From assembly GCA_002433805.1 (NCBI GenBank), contig DJIW01000081.1, positions 1 through 24,454 on the forward strand: a stretch of 24,454 nt of DNA, read 5' to 3'. Below the pieces are notes generated by a model. That model was given only the letters and a program-made list of their open reading frames with translations. It did no database searches and was not told the origin of the DNA. Shown here piece after piece: positions 7,388 through 14,170 of the stretch. Source of the stretch: Competibacteraceae bacterium UBA6584. GTDB lineage: Bacteria > Pseudomonadota > Gammaproteobacteria > Competibacterales > Competibacteraceae. Numbering within the stretch: position 1 is the stretch's first letter; every line of letters begins with the position of its first letter. Made by a program: the position numbers and the translations under genes.

Positions 7388-8221
7388 TCAACTGAATTCG
7401 CCCCGGACGTATTCCCGAGTCAACTGTTGCTCGGGTTCCTCGAAAACCTTTTTCGTCGGCCCCATCTCCACCAGATAGCCGGTGCGGCTGCCCTGGGAAA
7501 TGTCGACGCCGAAAAAGGCGGTGGTGTCAGCCACCCGCATCGCCTGCTGCATGTTGTGGGTGACCAAGGCGATGGTGTAATTCTCCTTGAGTTCGACCAT
7601 CAGTTCCTCGACCCGTCGGGTGGCGATGGGGTCGAGCGCCGAGCACGGCTCGTCCATCAGCAGCACATCCGGTTCGGTGGCGATGGCGCGGGCGATGCAC
7701 AGACGCTGCTGCTGGCCGCCGGACAGCGACAGGCCGCTGTTTTTCAGCTTGTCCTTGACTTCGTTCCAGCACGCCGCACCTTGCAGGGCCTTCTCCACCC
7801 GCTCGTCCAGGTTGCCCTTGAAGCCGTTGAGCCGCAGGCCGAAGGCCACGTTGTCGTAGATGCTCATGGCAAACGGGTTCGGTTGCTGGAACACCATGCC
7901 GATGTAGCGCCGCACCACCACCGGATCGACCTTCTTATCGTAAATGTCCTGGCCGTGGTAGGTGACTTTACCCTCGAAGCGGAACGCCGGAATCAGGTCG
8001 TTCATCCGGTTGAGGCTGCGCAACACCGTGCTCTTGCCGCAGCCGGACGGGCCGATAAAACCGGTGATCTTGTTCTTTTCCAGGGGCAAGCTGCTATCGC
8101 GCACCGCGAGAAAATCACCGTAAAAGACTTTTTGCAGCTGGCAATCCATCACCACGCCATTGCCAACCGGCGCGGGCGCCGTTGAAGCCCCCGCTGCCGT
8201 CATTTTCGGATTTGCGTGCAT
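7388..8221 (-). CDS. pstB: Phosphate ABC transporter ATP-binding protein PstB
   Basis: The 277-residue ATPase has Walker A GPSGCGKST (57-65), FQQPNPFAMSIYDN typical of PstB, signature LSGGQQQR (166-173) and Walker B VLLMDEP (186-192), with a switch His in VTHNMQQA. A ~25-residue low-complexity N-terminal extension precedes the conserved MDCQLQKVFYGDF. The start ATG is 21 bases after pstA. In enterobacteria PstB also takes part in PhoR signalling with PhoU; no phoU follows here. Confidence 0.95.
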   Translation of the reverse strand: MHANPKMTAAGASTAPAPVGNGVVMDCQLQKVFYGDFLAVRDSSLPLEKNKITGFIGPSGCGKSTVLRSLNRMNDLIPAFRFEGKVTYHGQDIYDKKVDPVVVRRYIGMVFQQPNPFAMSIYDNVAFGLRLNGFKGNLDERVEKALQGAACWNEVKDKLKNSGLSLSGGQQQRLCIARAIATEPDVLLMDEPCSALDPIATRRVEELMVELKENYTIALVTHNMQQAMRVADTTAFFGVDISQGSRTGYLVEMGPTKKVFEEPEQQLTREYVRGEFS

Positions 8222-8242
8222 AATTAAGAGCCTCGGACTCTT

Positions 8243-9160
8243 TCAATATTTTTGCCGCCCGATCAGGCGGGCGAGAATGTTGAACGCCAGCACGATCAGC
8301 ACCAGCACCAGCGACGCCGCCCAAGCCAGTTGAATCTGGTTGTCGTACGGCATTCCGGAGAAGTTGAAAATCAAGATGGCCAGCGAGGCGGTCGGTTCGG
8401 TCAGGCTGCTCAAGTAGTAATCGCTGAACAGGGCGGTAAACAGCAACGGCGCGGAATTGCCCGCCGCGCCGGCAATCGCCAGCATCACGCCGGTCAGAAT
8501 CCCCGACGCGCCGGTCGGCAGCACCACTTTCAGAATCACTTGGGTCCGGGTGCAGCCCATGCCGTAGGCGGCGTCCTTCATCTTCTTCGGCACCATCGCC
8601 ATCGCCTGCTCGGCCGCCAGCACCACGGTCGGCAGCATCAGCACCGCCAGGGCCACCCCGCCCGCCAGCGCCGAGTAGGTTTTCATGGTGACGACCATCA
8701 CCGCGTAGACGAACACGCCCGCCAGGATCGAGGGAAACCCGGTCAGCACCTTGGCCAGAAAGCGCACGGTATCCGCCAAACGGCTGTCCGGTTCCAGAAT
8801 CGCCAGATAAACCGCCGCTAGAATCCCGAGCGGCACGCTGATCAGGGTGGCGATACCCACCATCACCACCGTGCCGACGATAGCGTTGCCAAAGCCGCCG
8901 CCCAGATCGAACGCGGACGGCGGCAACGCCGTCAGCGTTTCCCAGCTCAGGCGGGAGCCGCCTTCGACGAAAAGCATGTAAATCACTGAAAACAGCGGCA
9001 CGGCGGCCAACAGCGCGGCGATCCAGGTCAGTCCGGTCAAAATGCCGCTGCGCAAGGCGCGCCCTTCCAGCGGCGCGCGTTGCAAGCTGGGCCGCCGGCG
9101 GTCGGCCTGTTGTGATAACGCGCGAAGGTTGGATTCAACAGCCAGATCAGGAGCGCTCAT
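8243..9160 (-). CDS. pstA: Phosphate ABC transporter permease PstA
   Basis: Inner-membrane permease of 305 residues. A ~40-residue cytoplasmic N-terminus is followed by about six membrane helices. The EAA-type loop reads KDAAYGMGCTRTQVILKVVLP, as in PstA, and the later GAAGNSAPLLFTA is a family signature. The ATG overlaps the pstC stop by four bases (ATGA), showing translational coupling. It partners PstC and PstB. Confidence 0.95.
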   Translation of the reverse strand: MSAPDLAVESNLRALSQQADRRRPSLQRAPLEGRALRSGILTGLTWIAALLAAVPLFSVIYMLFVEGGSRLSWETLTALPPSAFDLGGGFGNAIVGTVVMVGIATLISVPLGILAAVYLAILEPDSRLADTVRFLAKVLTGFPSILAGVFVYAVMVVTMKTYSALAGGVALAVLMLPTVVLAAEQAMAMVPKKMKDAAYGMGCTRTQVILKVVLPTGASGILTGVMLAIAGAAGNSAPLLFTALFSDYYLSSLTEPTASLAILIFNFSGMPYDNQIQLAWAASLVLVLIVLAFNILARLIGRQKY

Positions 9161-10134
9161 CGTTCGGCCTCGAACTTGCGGGTGGCAAATTTCATTACCG
9201 CCAACCCCACCGCGTTCACGATCAAGGTGATCGCCAATAAAGCGAGAGCGGCATACATCAGGGCGCGGATTTCGACCTGCCCGGCTTCGGGGAAGCTGGA
9301 GGCCAGCAGCGCGGCCAGGGTGTTGGCGGGCGCGAACAAAGACAGGCTGATCTGGTTGGAATTGCCGATCAGCATCGCCAGCGCCATGGTCTCGCCCAGG
9401 GCACGGCCAAACCCGAGCACCAGCGCGGCGAGGATGCCGGAGGCGGCGGTCGGCAACATCACCTTCAAGATCGCTTCCCAGCGGGTGGTGCCCATGCCAT
9501 AGGCGGCTTCTTTGACCTTGTAGGGAATCTGCCGAAGGGCATCGACCGAAATCGAGGCCACCGTCGGCAGGATCATGATGGCCAGCACCAGCGCGGCGGG
9601 CGCGAGTCCGGGTCCGCTTAGCGAGGTGCTGAAAAAGGGGATGCCGCCCGCCACGTCATGCAACCAATTAGCAACTGGCCGCAGCAGGGGGATGAGGACA
9701 TAGATGCCCCACAAGCCGAACACCACCGAGGGAATCGCCGCCAGCAATTCGATGATGGTGCGAAACACCGCCGCCAGGCGGGGGGGTAGAAAATCCTGGG
9801 TGAGGAAAATCGCGATGGCGATACCGAATAATCCGCCCAGCAACAACGCCAGCAGCGAACTGTACAGCGTTCCCCAAATCTGCGGCAGGATACCGAAGCG
9901 TTCGGCCTGGACATTCCATTCCGTCGTCGTCAGAAAGCCGAGGCCGTATTGCGAAATCGCTGGCATCGCCTTGCCGCCGATCTCAAGGACGATATAGGCC
10001 ACCAGCACCAAAATCAGCGCGGCGCTCGCCCAAGCGACGGCGCGAAAACCGCGATCGAGGGTGTAGTCGCCACTGGAAGGCGGCCCGGATACCGAATCCG
10101 ACCGCTTAAGCTGCTCGAAGGAAACCGAAGCCAT
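9157..10134 (-). CDS. pstC: Phosphate ABC transporter permease PstC
   Basis: Inner-membrane permease of 325 residues with a ~30-residue cytoplasmic leader and about six helices. The loop KEAAYGMGTTRWEAILKVMLP and the segment GRALGETMALAMLIG are characteristic of PstC. The ATG at 10134 follows a GGGTGA ribosome site. It is separated from the upstream pstS by a 93-base gap holding a terminator-like hairpin, which would let the receptor be made in excess over the membrane complex. Confidence 0.95.
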   Translation of the reverse strand: MASVSFEQLKRSDSVSGPPSSGDYTLDRGFRAVAWASAALILVLVAYIVLEIGGKAMPAISQYGLGFLTTTEWNVQAERFGILPQIWGTLYSSLLALLLGGLFGIAIAIFLTQDFLPPRLAAVFRTIIELLAAIPSVVFGLWGIYVLIPLLRPVANWLHDVAGGIPFFSTSLSGPGLAPAALVLAIMILPTVASISVDALRQIPYKVKEAAYGMGTTRWEAILKVMLPTAASGILAALVLGFGRALGETMALAMLIGNSNQISLSLFAPANTLAALLASSFPEAGQVEIRALMYAALALLAITLIVNAVGLAVMKFATRKFEAER

Positions 10135-10154
10135 GAATCACCCAGTACCAGCTG

Positions 10155-10199
10155 TTGAAAAAAATAAAAGCTGAAACCGGCCTACCCTACCGGGCCGGT
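10155..10199 (-). terminator. Terminator-like hairpin between pstS and pstC
   Basis: On the minus strand, ACCGGCC-(10-base loop)-GGCCGGT (10199-10176) is followed six bases later by a T-rich tract (TTTTATTTTTTT, ending near 10158). It lies between pstS and pstC, where partial termination or 3'-end stabilisation commonly raises pstS mRNA over the downstream genes. Confidence 0.65.
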
Positions 10200-10227
10200 C
10201 ACACTTGCCGACATGCACATGGGGTGA

Positions 10228-11271
10228 TTACTGGATCAGCGCCGCCGCTTTTTTGACTTGGGCGATCACGCTGTCGGGCAGCGGGATATAACCCATTTTG
10301 GGCGCCATCGCCTGACCCTTGGTCAAGCCGTACTCCACCAAATCGCGCAGCACCTTAGCCTTGGCGTCGTCCTGATCCTTGTAAAACAGCATCCAAGTAA
10401 AGGTGGCGATGGGATAAGCGTTGTCTCCGGCCGGATCGAACAGCCAGACCCGCAGATCGGGCGCGTCGGAACCGGGCAGGGCCTTGTCGGGAAACGCCGC
10501 GCTGGCCAGGGCGGCCTTGCCGGATTCATCGCTGGGCGCGATGTAGTGGCCGGCCTTGTTTTGCAGGACCGCCATGGGCTGCTTGGTGGCGATGGCGTAG
10601 GTGTATTCGATGTAGCCGATCGCGCCGGGGGTTTGTTTGATGGTGGCGGTCACTCCATCATTCTTCGGCGCTTTGACAAAAGCGGTCGGCCATTGCACGG
10701 TGGTGCCGTGGCCGACGCTGCTCTTGAAGGCCGGATTGATTTCGCTCAGGTGGCCGGTAAAAACGTAGGTGGTGCCGCTGGAGTCCGAACGAGCGACTAC
10801 CGTAATGTTCTGATCGGGGAGTTTGACGCCGGGATTGGCGGCCGCGATTTTGGGATCGTTCCACTTGGCGATCTTGCCCGCGAAGATGTCGGGATATACA
10901 TCGCGCGGCAGCTTCAACTCCCGAACGCCATCCAAATTGTAGGACAGGACGATTTCGCCGGCGGTCATCGGCAACAGCACCACGCCCTGCTTGATCTTGG
11001 CGATTTCCTCGTCGGACATCGCCGCGTCGCTGGCGGCGAAATCGACCGTATTATTGGTGAAATCCTGAATTCCCGCGCCGCTGCCCTTAGCCTGGTAATC
11101 GACGGTCACGCCTTGGGTCTGTCTGCTGAAATCCTTGAACCAGGAGGAATAAAGCGGAAACGGGAAGCTGGCGCCGGAACCGGTCAGGCGCAGGTCTTGG
11201 GCTTGGGCCGGATAGAAACCGGCGACGCCGGAGAGCACGAATGCCGCTGACAGCAGGATAGATGTTTTCAC
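10228..11271 (-). CDS. pstS: Phosphate-binding protein PstS (first gene of pst operon)
   Basis: High-affinity periplasmic phosphate receptor of 347 residues. The GTG at 11271 is preferred because AGAGG sits six bases before it; a TTG at 11277 directly abuts that site. The signal peptide is MKTSILLSAAFVLSGVAGFYP with cleavage near AQA/QD. Phosphate ligand loops are all present: GSGASFPFPLYSSWF, SDAAMSDEE and RSDSSGTTYVF. It heads the operon pstS-pstC-pstA-pstB-pstS2-fic and has a Pho box upstream, so it should be induced by low phosphate through PhoB. Confidence 0.95.
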   Translation of the reverse strand: MKTSILLSAAFVLSGVAGFYPAQAQDLRLTGSGASFPFPLYSSWFKDFSRQTQGVTVDYQAKGSGAGIQDFTNNTVDFAASDAAMSDEEIAKIKQGVVLLPMTAGEIVLSYNLDGVRELKLPRDVYPDIFAGKIAKWNDPKIAAANPGVKLPDQNITVVARSDSSGTTYVFTGHLSEINPAFKSSVGHGTTVQWPTAFVKAPKNDGVTATIKQTPGAIGYIEYTYAIATKQPMAVLQNKAGHYIAPSDESGKAALASAAFPDKALPGSDAPDLRVWLFDPAGDNAYPIATFTWMLFYKDQDDAKAKVLRDLVEYGLTKGQAMAPKMGYIPLPDSVIAQVKKAAALIQ

Positions 11272-11307
11272 GCTCAACCTCTAGTTATTGAATTTTATCA
11301 AAAAAAG

Positions 11308-11341
11308 ATTTTGTCCTCCCAAAATGACAAATTGATGACAC
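11308..11341 (-). promoter_or_regulatory. Pho box and -10 element of the pst operon
   Basis: On the minus strand GTGTCATCAATTTGTCAT (11341-11324) has two TGTCAT half-sites exactly 11 bases apart, very close to the PhoB consensus CTGTCATAAAWCTGTCAT. Ten bases further is CAAAAT (11313-11308), a fair -10 at the spacing expected when PhoB replaces the -35. It lies 53 bases before the pstS start codon. Confidence 0.85.
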
Positions 11342-11359
11342 TCTGAAGAACTTTCAGAG
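11341..11359. repeat. Perfect 7-bp inverted repeat beside the pst Pho box
   Basis: CTCTGAA-gaact-TTCAGAG abuts the distal end of the pstS Pho box, in the divergent pstS/btaA gap. No T-run follows on either strand. It could be a second regulator's operator or chance. Confidence 0.5.
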
Positions 11360-11446
11360 ACAAGCGTCCGTTGCCGGTCGCCCGCTCGGAGGGCAGGTAA
11401 TGATCGGCGGCGGCGAACGACAAAACTTCATCATCGCGCAACATTT

Positions 11447-11464
11447 CTGTCATTCAGCTTTCGC
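11447..11464 (+). promoter_or_regulatory. Candidate Pho box of btaA-btaB-plcP
   Basis: CTGTCATTCAGCTTTCGC has a perfect CTGTCAT half-site and, at 11-base phase, a weaker CTTTCGC (4 of 7). It ends 43 bases before the btaA start codon. No good -10 hexamer is visible at the usual distance, which lowers confidence. Confidence 0.55.
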
Positions 11465-11507
11465 ACGCTTGGGCCCCAGCGGTTACCACAGCTTGAGAGA
11501 GAGGGTC

Positions 11508-12680
11508 ATGGTTACGTTGAGCGCCCGGGTCGGCGGCCACGCGCACGATTTACTGTTTAAAACCGTGCACGGTCGCTATCTGATTTACAACATGTGCTGG
11601 GAAGATCCGCGCATCGACCGGCAACTGTTGCGGCTCGATGCGGACAGCAAATTGGTGGTGCTCACCAGCGCCGGCTGCAACACGCTGGACTATTTGCTGG
11701 ACGGCCCGGCGGAAATTCACGCCGTGGACGTCAATCCCCGCCAAAATGCGCTGCTGCACCTGAAACTGGTGCTGATCGAACGCGGCGACTTTGACAATTT
11801 GGACCGGATGTTCCGCCGCGGCGCGCACCCCCAGTTCCGCGCGCTCTACGCGGCGATCCGCCCGCGCCTACCGCCTTACGCGGCGGCGTTTTGGGATAAA
11901 AAAATCACCTATTTTGACCCTGGCAATCCCAAGCGGTCGTTTTACTATCGAGGAACCTGCGGGGCGGTGGCGTGGCTGATCACCCGCCGGCTGTTCAAAT
12001 CCGGACGCAAGCTGCGCGATTATCTGTTTGACTTGCTCGACGCGCCGACTCTGGCCGAGCAGCGCGCCCTCTACGCCAAGATCGAACCGGCATTGTGGAG
12101 CCGGTTCAGCACCTGGCTGTTGCGGCAACCGACCGCGCTCGCGATGCTCGGCGTGCCGCGCCCGCAAATCCATTTGATCCAACAGCGCTATCTCGGCGGC
12201 ATCGTCGGCTACGTCAGCGACAAGCTGCGCCATGTGCTGACCGAGGTGTTGATTCACGACAACTACTTCTGGCGGGCTTATCTGACCGGTTCCTACACCG
12301 ATCACTGTTGTCCTAACTACCTGCTGCCAGAAAATTTCACCCGCCTGCGCGCCGACCTGGGACGGATTCACACTCACGACGCCACCGTCAGCGATTTTCT
12401 GCGCGCCCACCCCGGCCAGTACAGCCATTTCGTGCTGCTCGACCATCAGGATTGGCTGGCGTGGCACCAACCGGCCGCCTTGGAGGAGGAATGGCGGCTG
12501 ATCCTGGCCAACAGCCGGCCGGGCAGCCGGATTCTGCTGCGTTCGGCCGGTCACGATCTCGGTTTCCTGCCGGCTTGGACTCAGCGGGCGCTGCGCTTCT
12601 TCCCGAATCTTACCGAGCCGCTGCACCAGCAGGATCGGGTCGGCACCTACGGCAGCCTGCATTTGGCGGAGGTGGCGTGA
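11508..12680 (+). CDS. btaA: BtaA: SAM:diacylglycerol 3-amino-3-carboxypropyltransferase
   Basis: BtaA moves the 3-amino-3-carboxypropyl group of S-adenosylmethionine to diacylglycerol, making diacylglyceryl-homoserine, the first step to betaine lipid DGTS. The ATG at 11508 is chosen over an upstream in-frame start at 11400: it follows GAGAGAGAGGG, and the Pho box lies before it. The 390-residue product has the family marker LIYNMCWEDPRID (25-37), a SAM-binding VVLTSAGCNTLDYL (50-63) and IHAVDVNPRQNALLHLK (70-86), and the C-terminal LLDHQDWL. Length matches bacterial BtaA (DUF3419). The stop overlaps the btaB start by four bases. Diacylglycerol could be supplied by the PlcP-like enzyme two genes downstream. 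Confidence 0.93.
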   Translation: MVTLSARVGGHAHDLLFKTVHGRYLIYNMCWEDPRIDRQLLRLDADSKLVVLTSAGCNTLDYLLDGPAEIHAVDVNPRQNALLHLKLVLIERGDFDNLDRMFRRGAHPQFRALYAAIRPRLPPYAAAFWDKKITYFDPGNPKRSFYYRGTCGAVAWLITRRLFKSGRKLRDYLFDLLDAPTLAEQRALYAKIEPALWSRFSTWLLRQPTALAMLGVPRPQIHLIQQRYLGGIVGYVSDKLRHVLTEVLIHDNYFWRAYLTGSYTDHCCPNYLLPENFTRLRADLGRIHTHDATVSDFLRAHPGQYSHFVLLDHQDWLAWHQPAALEEEWRLILANSRPGSRILLRSAGHDLGFLPAWTQRALRFFPNLTEPLHQQDRVGTYGSLHLAEVA

Positions 12681-13333
12681 GCGAGCCGCGCGAAAGTTTG
12701 ACCGATCCAGCGGCCGAAGCGGCGTCGGTCGCCTTGGCGCGCTATTACCGCTGGCATGCCCGGCTCTACGACAGCACGCGCTGGAGCTTTCTGTTCGGGC
12801 GCAGCCGCTTGATCCAAGCCATCGCCGCTCACCGACAGCCGCGCCGGATTCTTGAAATCGGTTGCGGCACCGGCGGCAACCTCTTGCGGCTGCTCCGCCA
12901 GTTTCCCGACGCCACCCTCATCGGCCTCGATCTATCCGCCGACATGCTGGCCCAAGCGCGGCGCAAGGCCAGCGCGCGCTCGGCTCCGATCACCCTGCTT
13001 CACCAGCGCTACGACCAGCCCTTGCAACTGGATACACCGCTCGATCTGATCGTGTTTTCCTATTGTCTGTCGATGATCAACCCCGGTTGGCGCCAAGCGG
13101 TGGCGGCGGCATTGCGCGACCTGCGAGCTGGCGGCTTGCTGGCGGTGGTGGATTTTCATGACACCCCCTCCGCGCGTTTCAGCCGCTGGATGGCGCTCAA
13201 CCACGTGCGGATGGACGCGCATCTGTTGCCGCATTTGAATGGCCGCTGCCAGCCGATCACGCAAAGCGTGCGCCCCGCCTACGGCGGCGGCTGGCGTTAT
13301 TTCAGCTTCATCGGCTCCAAGAGGAATGATTAA
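12677..13333 (+). CDS. btaB: BtaB: diacylglyceryl-homoserine N-methyltransferase
   Basis: BtaB trimethylates the amino group of diacylglyceryl-homoserine with S-adenosylmethionine to give DGTS. The product is a 218-residue class I methyltransferase with motif I ILEIGCGTGGN (58-68), the acidic motif II GLDLSADML (83-91) and a hydrophobic motif near SYCLSMINPGW. The GTG at 12677 overlaps the btaA stop (GTGA), so the two enzymes are coupled. Alone the sequence would only say methyltransferase; position directly after btaA and the length make BtaB very likely. Confidence 0.9.
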   Translation: MSEPRESLTDPAAEAASVALARYYRWHARLYDSTRWSFLFGRSRLIQAIAAHRQPRRILEIGCGTGGNLLRLLRQFPDATLIGLDLSADMLAQARRKASARSAPITLLHQRYDQPLQLDTPLDLIVFSYCLSMINPGWRQAVAAALRDLRAGGLLAVVDFHDTPSARFSRWMALNHVRMDAHLLPHLNGRCQPITQSVRPAYGGGWRYFSFIGSKRND

Positions 13334-13337
13334 ATCG

Positions 13338-14150
13338 ATGGCGCCCGCCCAGTTTCGCACGTTGTGGATTTCGGATGTCCATCTCGGTTACAAGGAATGC
13401 AAGGCCGAATTTCTTTTGGATTTTCTGCGCCAGCACGATTGCGAACAGTTGTATTTAATCGGCGATCTGATCGATTTCTGGAGCCTGCGCAAGGGCGGGC
13501 GCTGGCCGGCCGCACATGGCGAGGTGCTGAAAACCATCGTCGCCAAAGCCCGCGCCGGCGCGCGAGTCTGGTACGTGCCGGGCAATCACGATGAAGTGGC
13601 GCGCGATTACCTCGGCCTGTCGGTGGCGGGTATCGAGATCGTGCCGGAGGCGGTGCACGTCACCGCCGATGGCCGGCGCTTGCTGGTCACGCACGGCGAC
13701 GAGTGCGATAGCGCGGTGCGCTGCGGCGGGCCGTTGCTCAACAGCTTGGGCGATTGGGCTTATGATCTGCTGCTGTTTCTTAACCGTTGGTACAACCGCT
13801 GGCGGCGGCGGTGGAATTACCCTTATTGGTCGCTGGCTAATTTTCTCAAGCAGCGCATCGGCCGGGCCACCGCTTATATCGTCCGTTTCGAGGATGCGGC
13901 GGCGCGCGAAGCGGCGCGTCGCGGGCTGGATGGGGTGGTTTGCGGACACATTCACCACGCCGAACTGCGCGAGCGGCACGGCGTGCTGTACTGCAACGAC
14001 GGCGATTGGGTGGAGAGCTGCACCGCGCTGGTGGAACGCCTCGACGGTTCACTGGAAATCCTGCGCTGGGTGCACCCGCAAGCGGTGGTGGTGGCGCGGG
14101 AACCGGCGCGCTTGCCGGCTGCACCCGCCCCAGAGTGGGTCCCGGTTTGA
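13338..14150 (+). CDS. plcP: PlcP-like phospholipase C (metallophosphoesterase)
   Basis: This 270-residue calcineurin-fold protein belongs to the LpxH-like group (COG2908) that includes PlcP, which removes phosphocholine or phosphoethanolamine heads from phospholipids during phosphate starvation, leaving diacylglycerol. Metal motifs are complete: SDVH (12-15), GDLIDFW (42-48), GNHDE (82-86), His119 in THGDECD and GHIHHAE (203-209). LpxH is essential and normally sits in housekeeping context; the position after btaAB with the start five bases after the btaB stop points to PlcP. An ATG at 13326 is also in frame but directly abuts the AAGAGGA ribosome site. A basic, aromatic stretch (RWYNRWRRRWNYPYW, 150-164) could bind the membrane surface. 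There is no signal peptide, so it should act at the cytoplasmic face. Confidence 0.82.
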   Translation: MAPAQFRTLWISDVHLGYKECKAEFLLDFLRQHDCEQLYLIGDLIDFWSLRKGGRWPAAHGEVLKTIVAKARAGARVWYVPGNHDEVARDYLGLSVAGIEIVPEAVHVTADGRRLLVTHGDECDSAVRCGGPLLNSLGDWAYDLLLFLNRWYNRWRRRWNYPYWSLANFLKQRIGRATAYIVRFEDAAAREAARRGLDGVVCGHIHHAELRERHGVLYCNDGDWVESCTALVERLDGSLEILRWVHPQAVVVAREPARLPAAPAPEWVPV

Positions 14151-14170
14151 CGGGAGAATCGCACGGCGCC

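Noticed and set aside
10258..11250. Long plus-strand open frame opposite pstS
   Set aside because: Same reason: shadow of pstS, Gly/His/Gln-rich with no motif.
11400..11507. N-terminal extension of BtaA from the in-frame start at 11400
   Set aside because: The segment contains the Pho box and has no family similarity; the ATG at 11508 has a good ribosome site and starts the conserved region.
14140..14155. Small inverted repeat TCCCG...CGGGA at the plcP stop codon as a terminator
   Set aside because: Only a 5-bp stem with no T-run on either strand.
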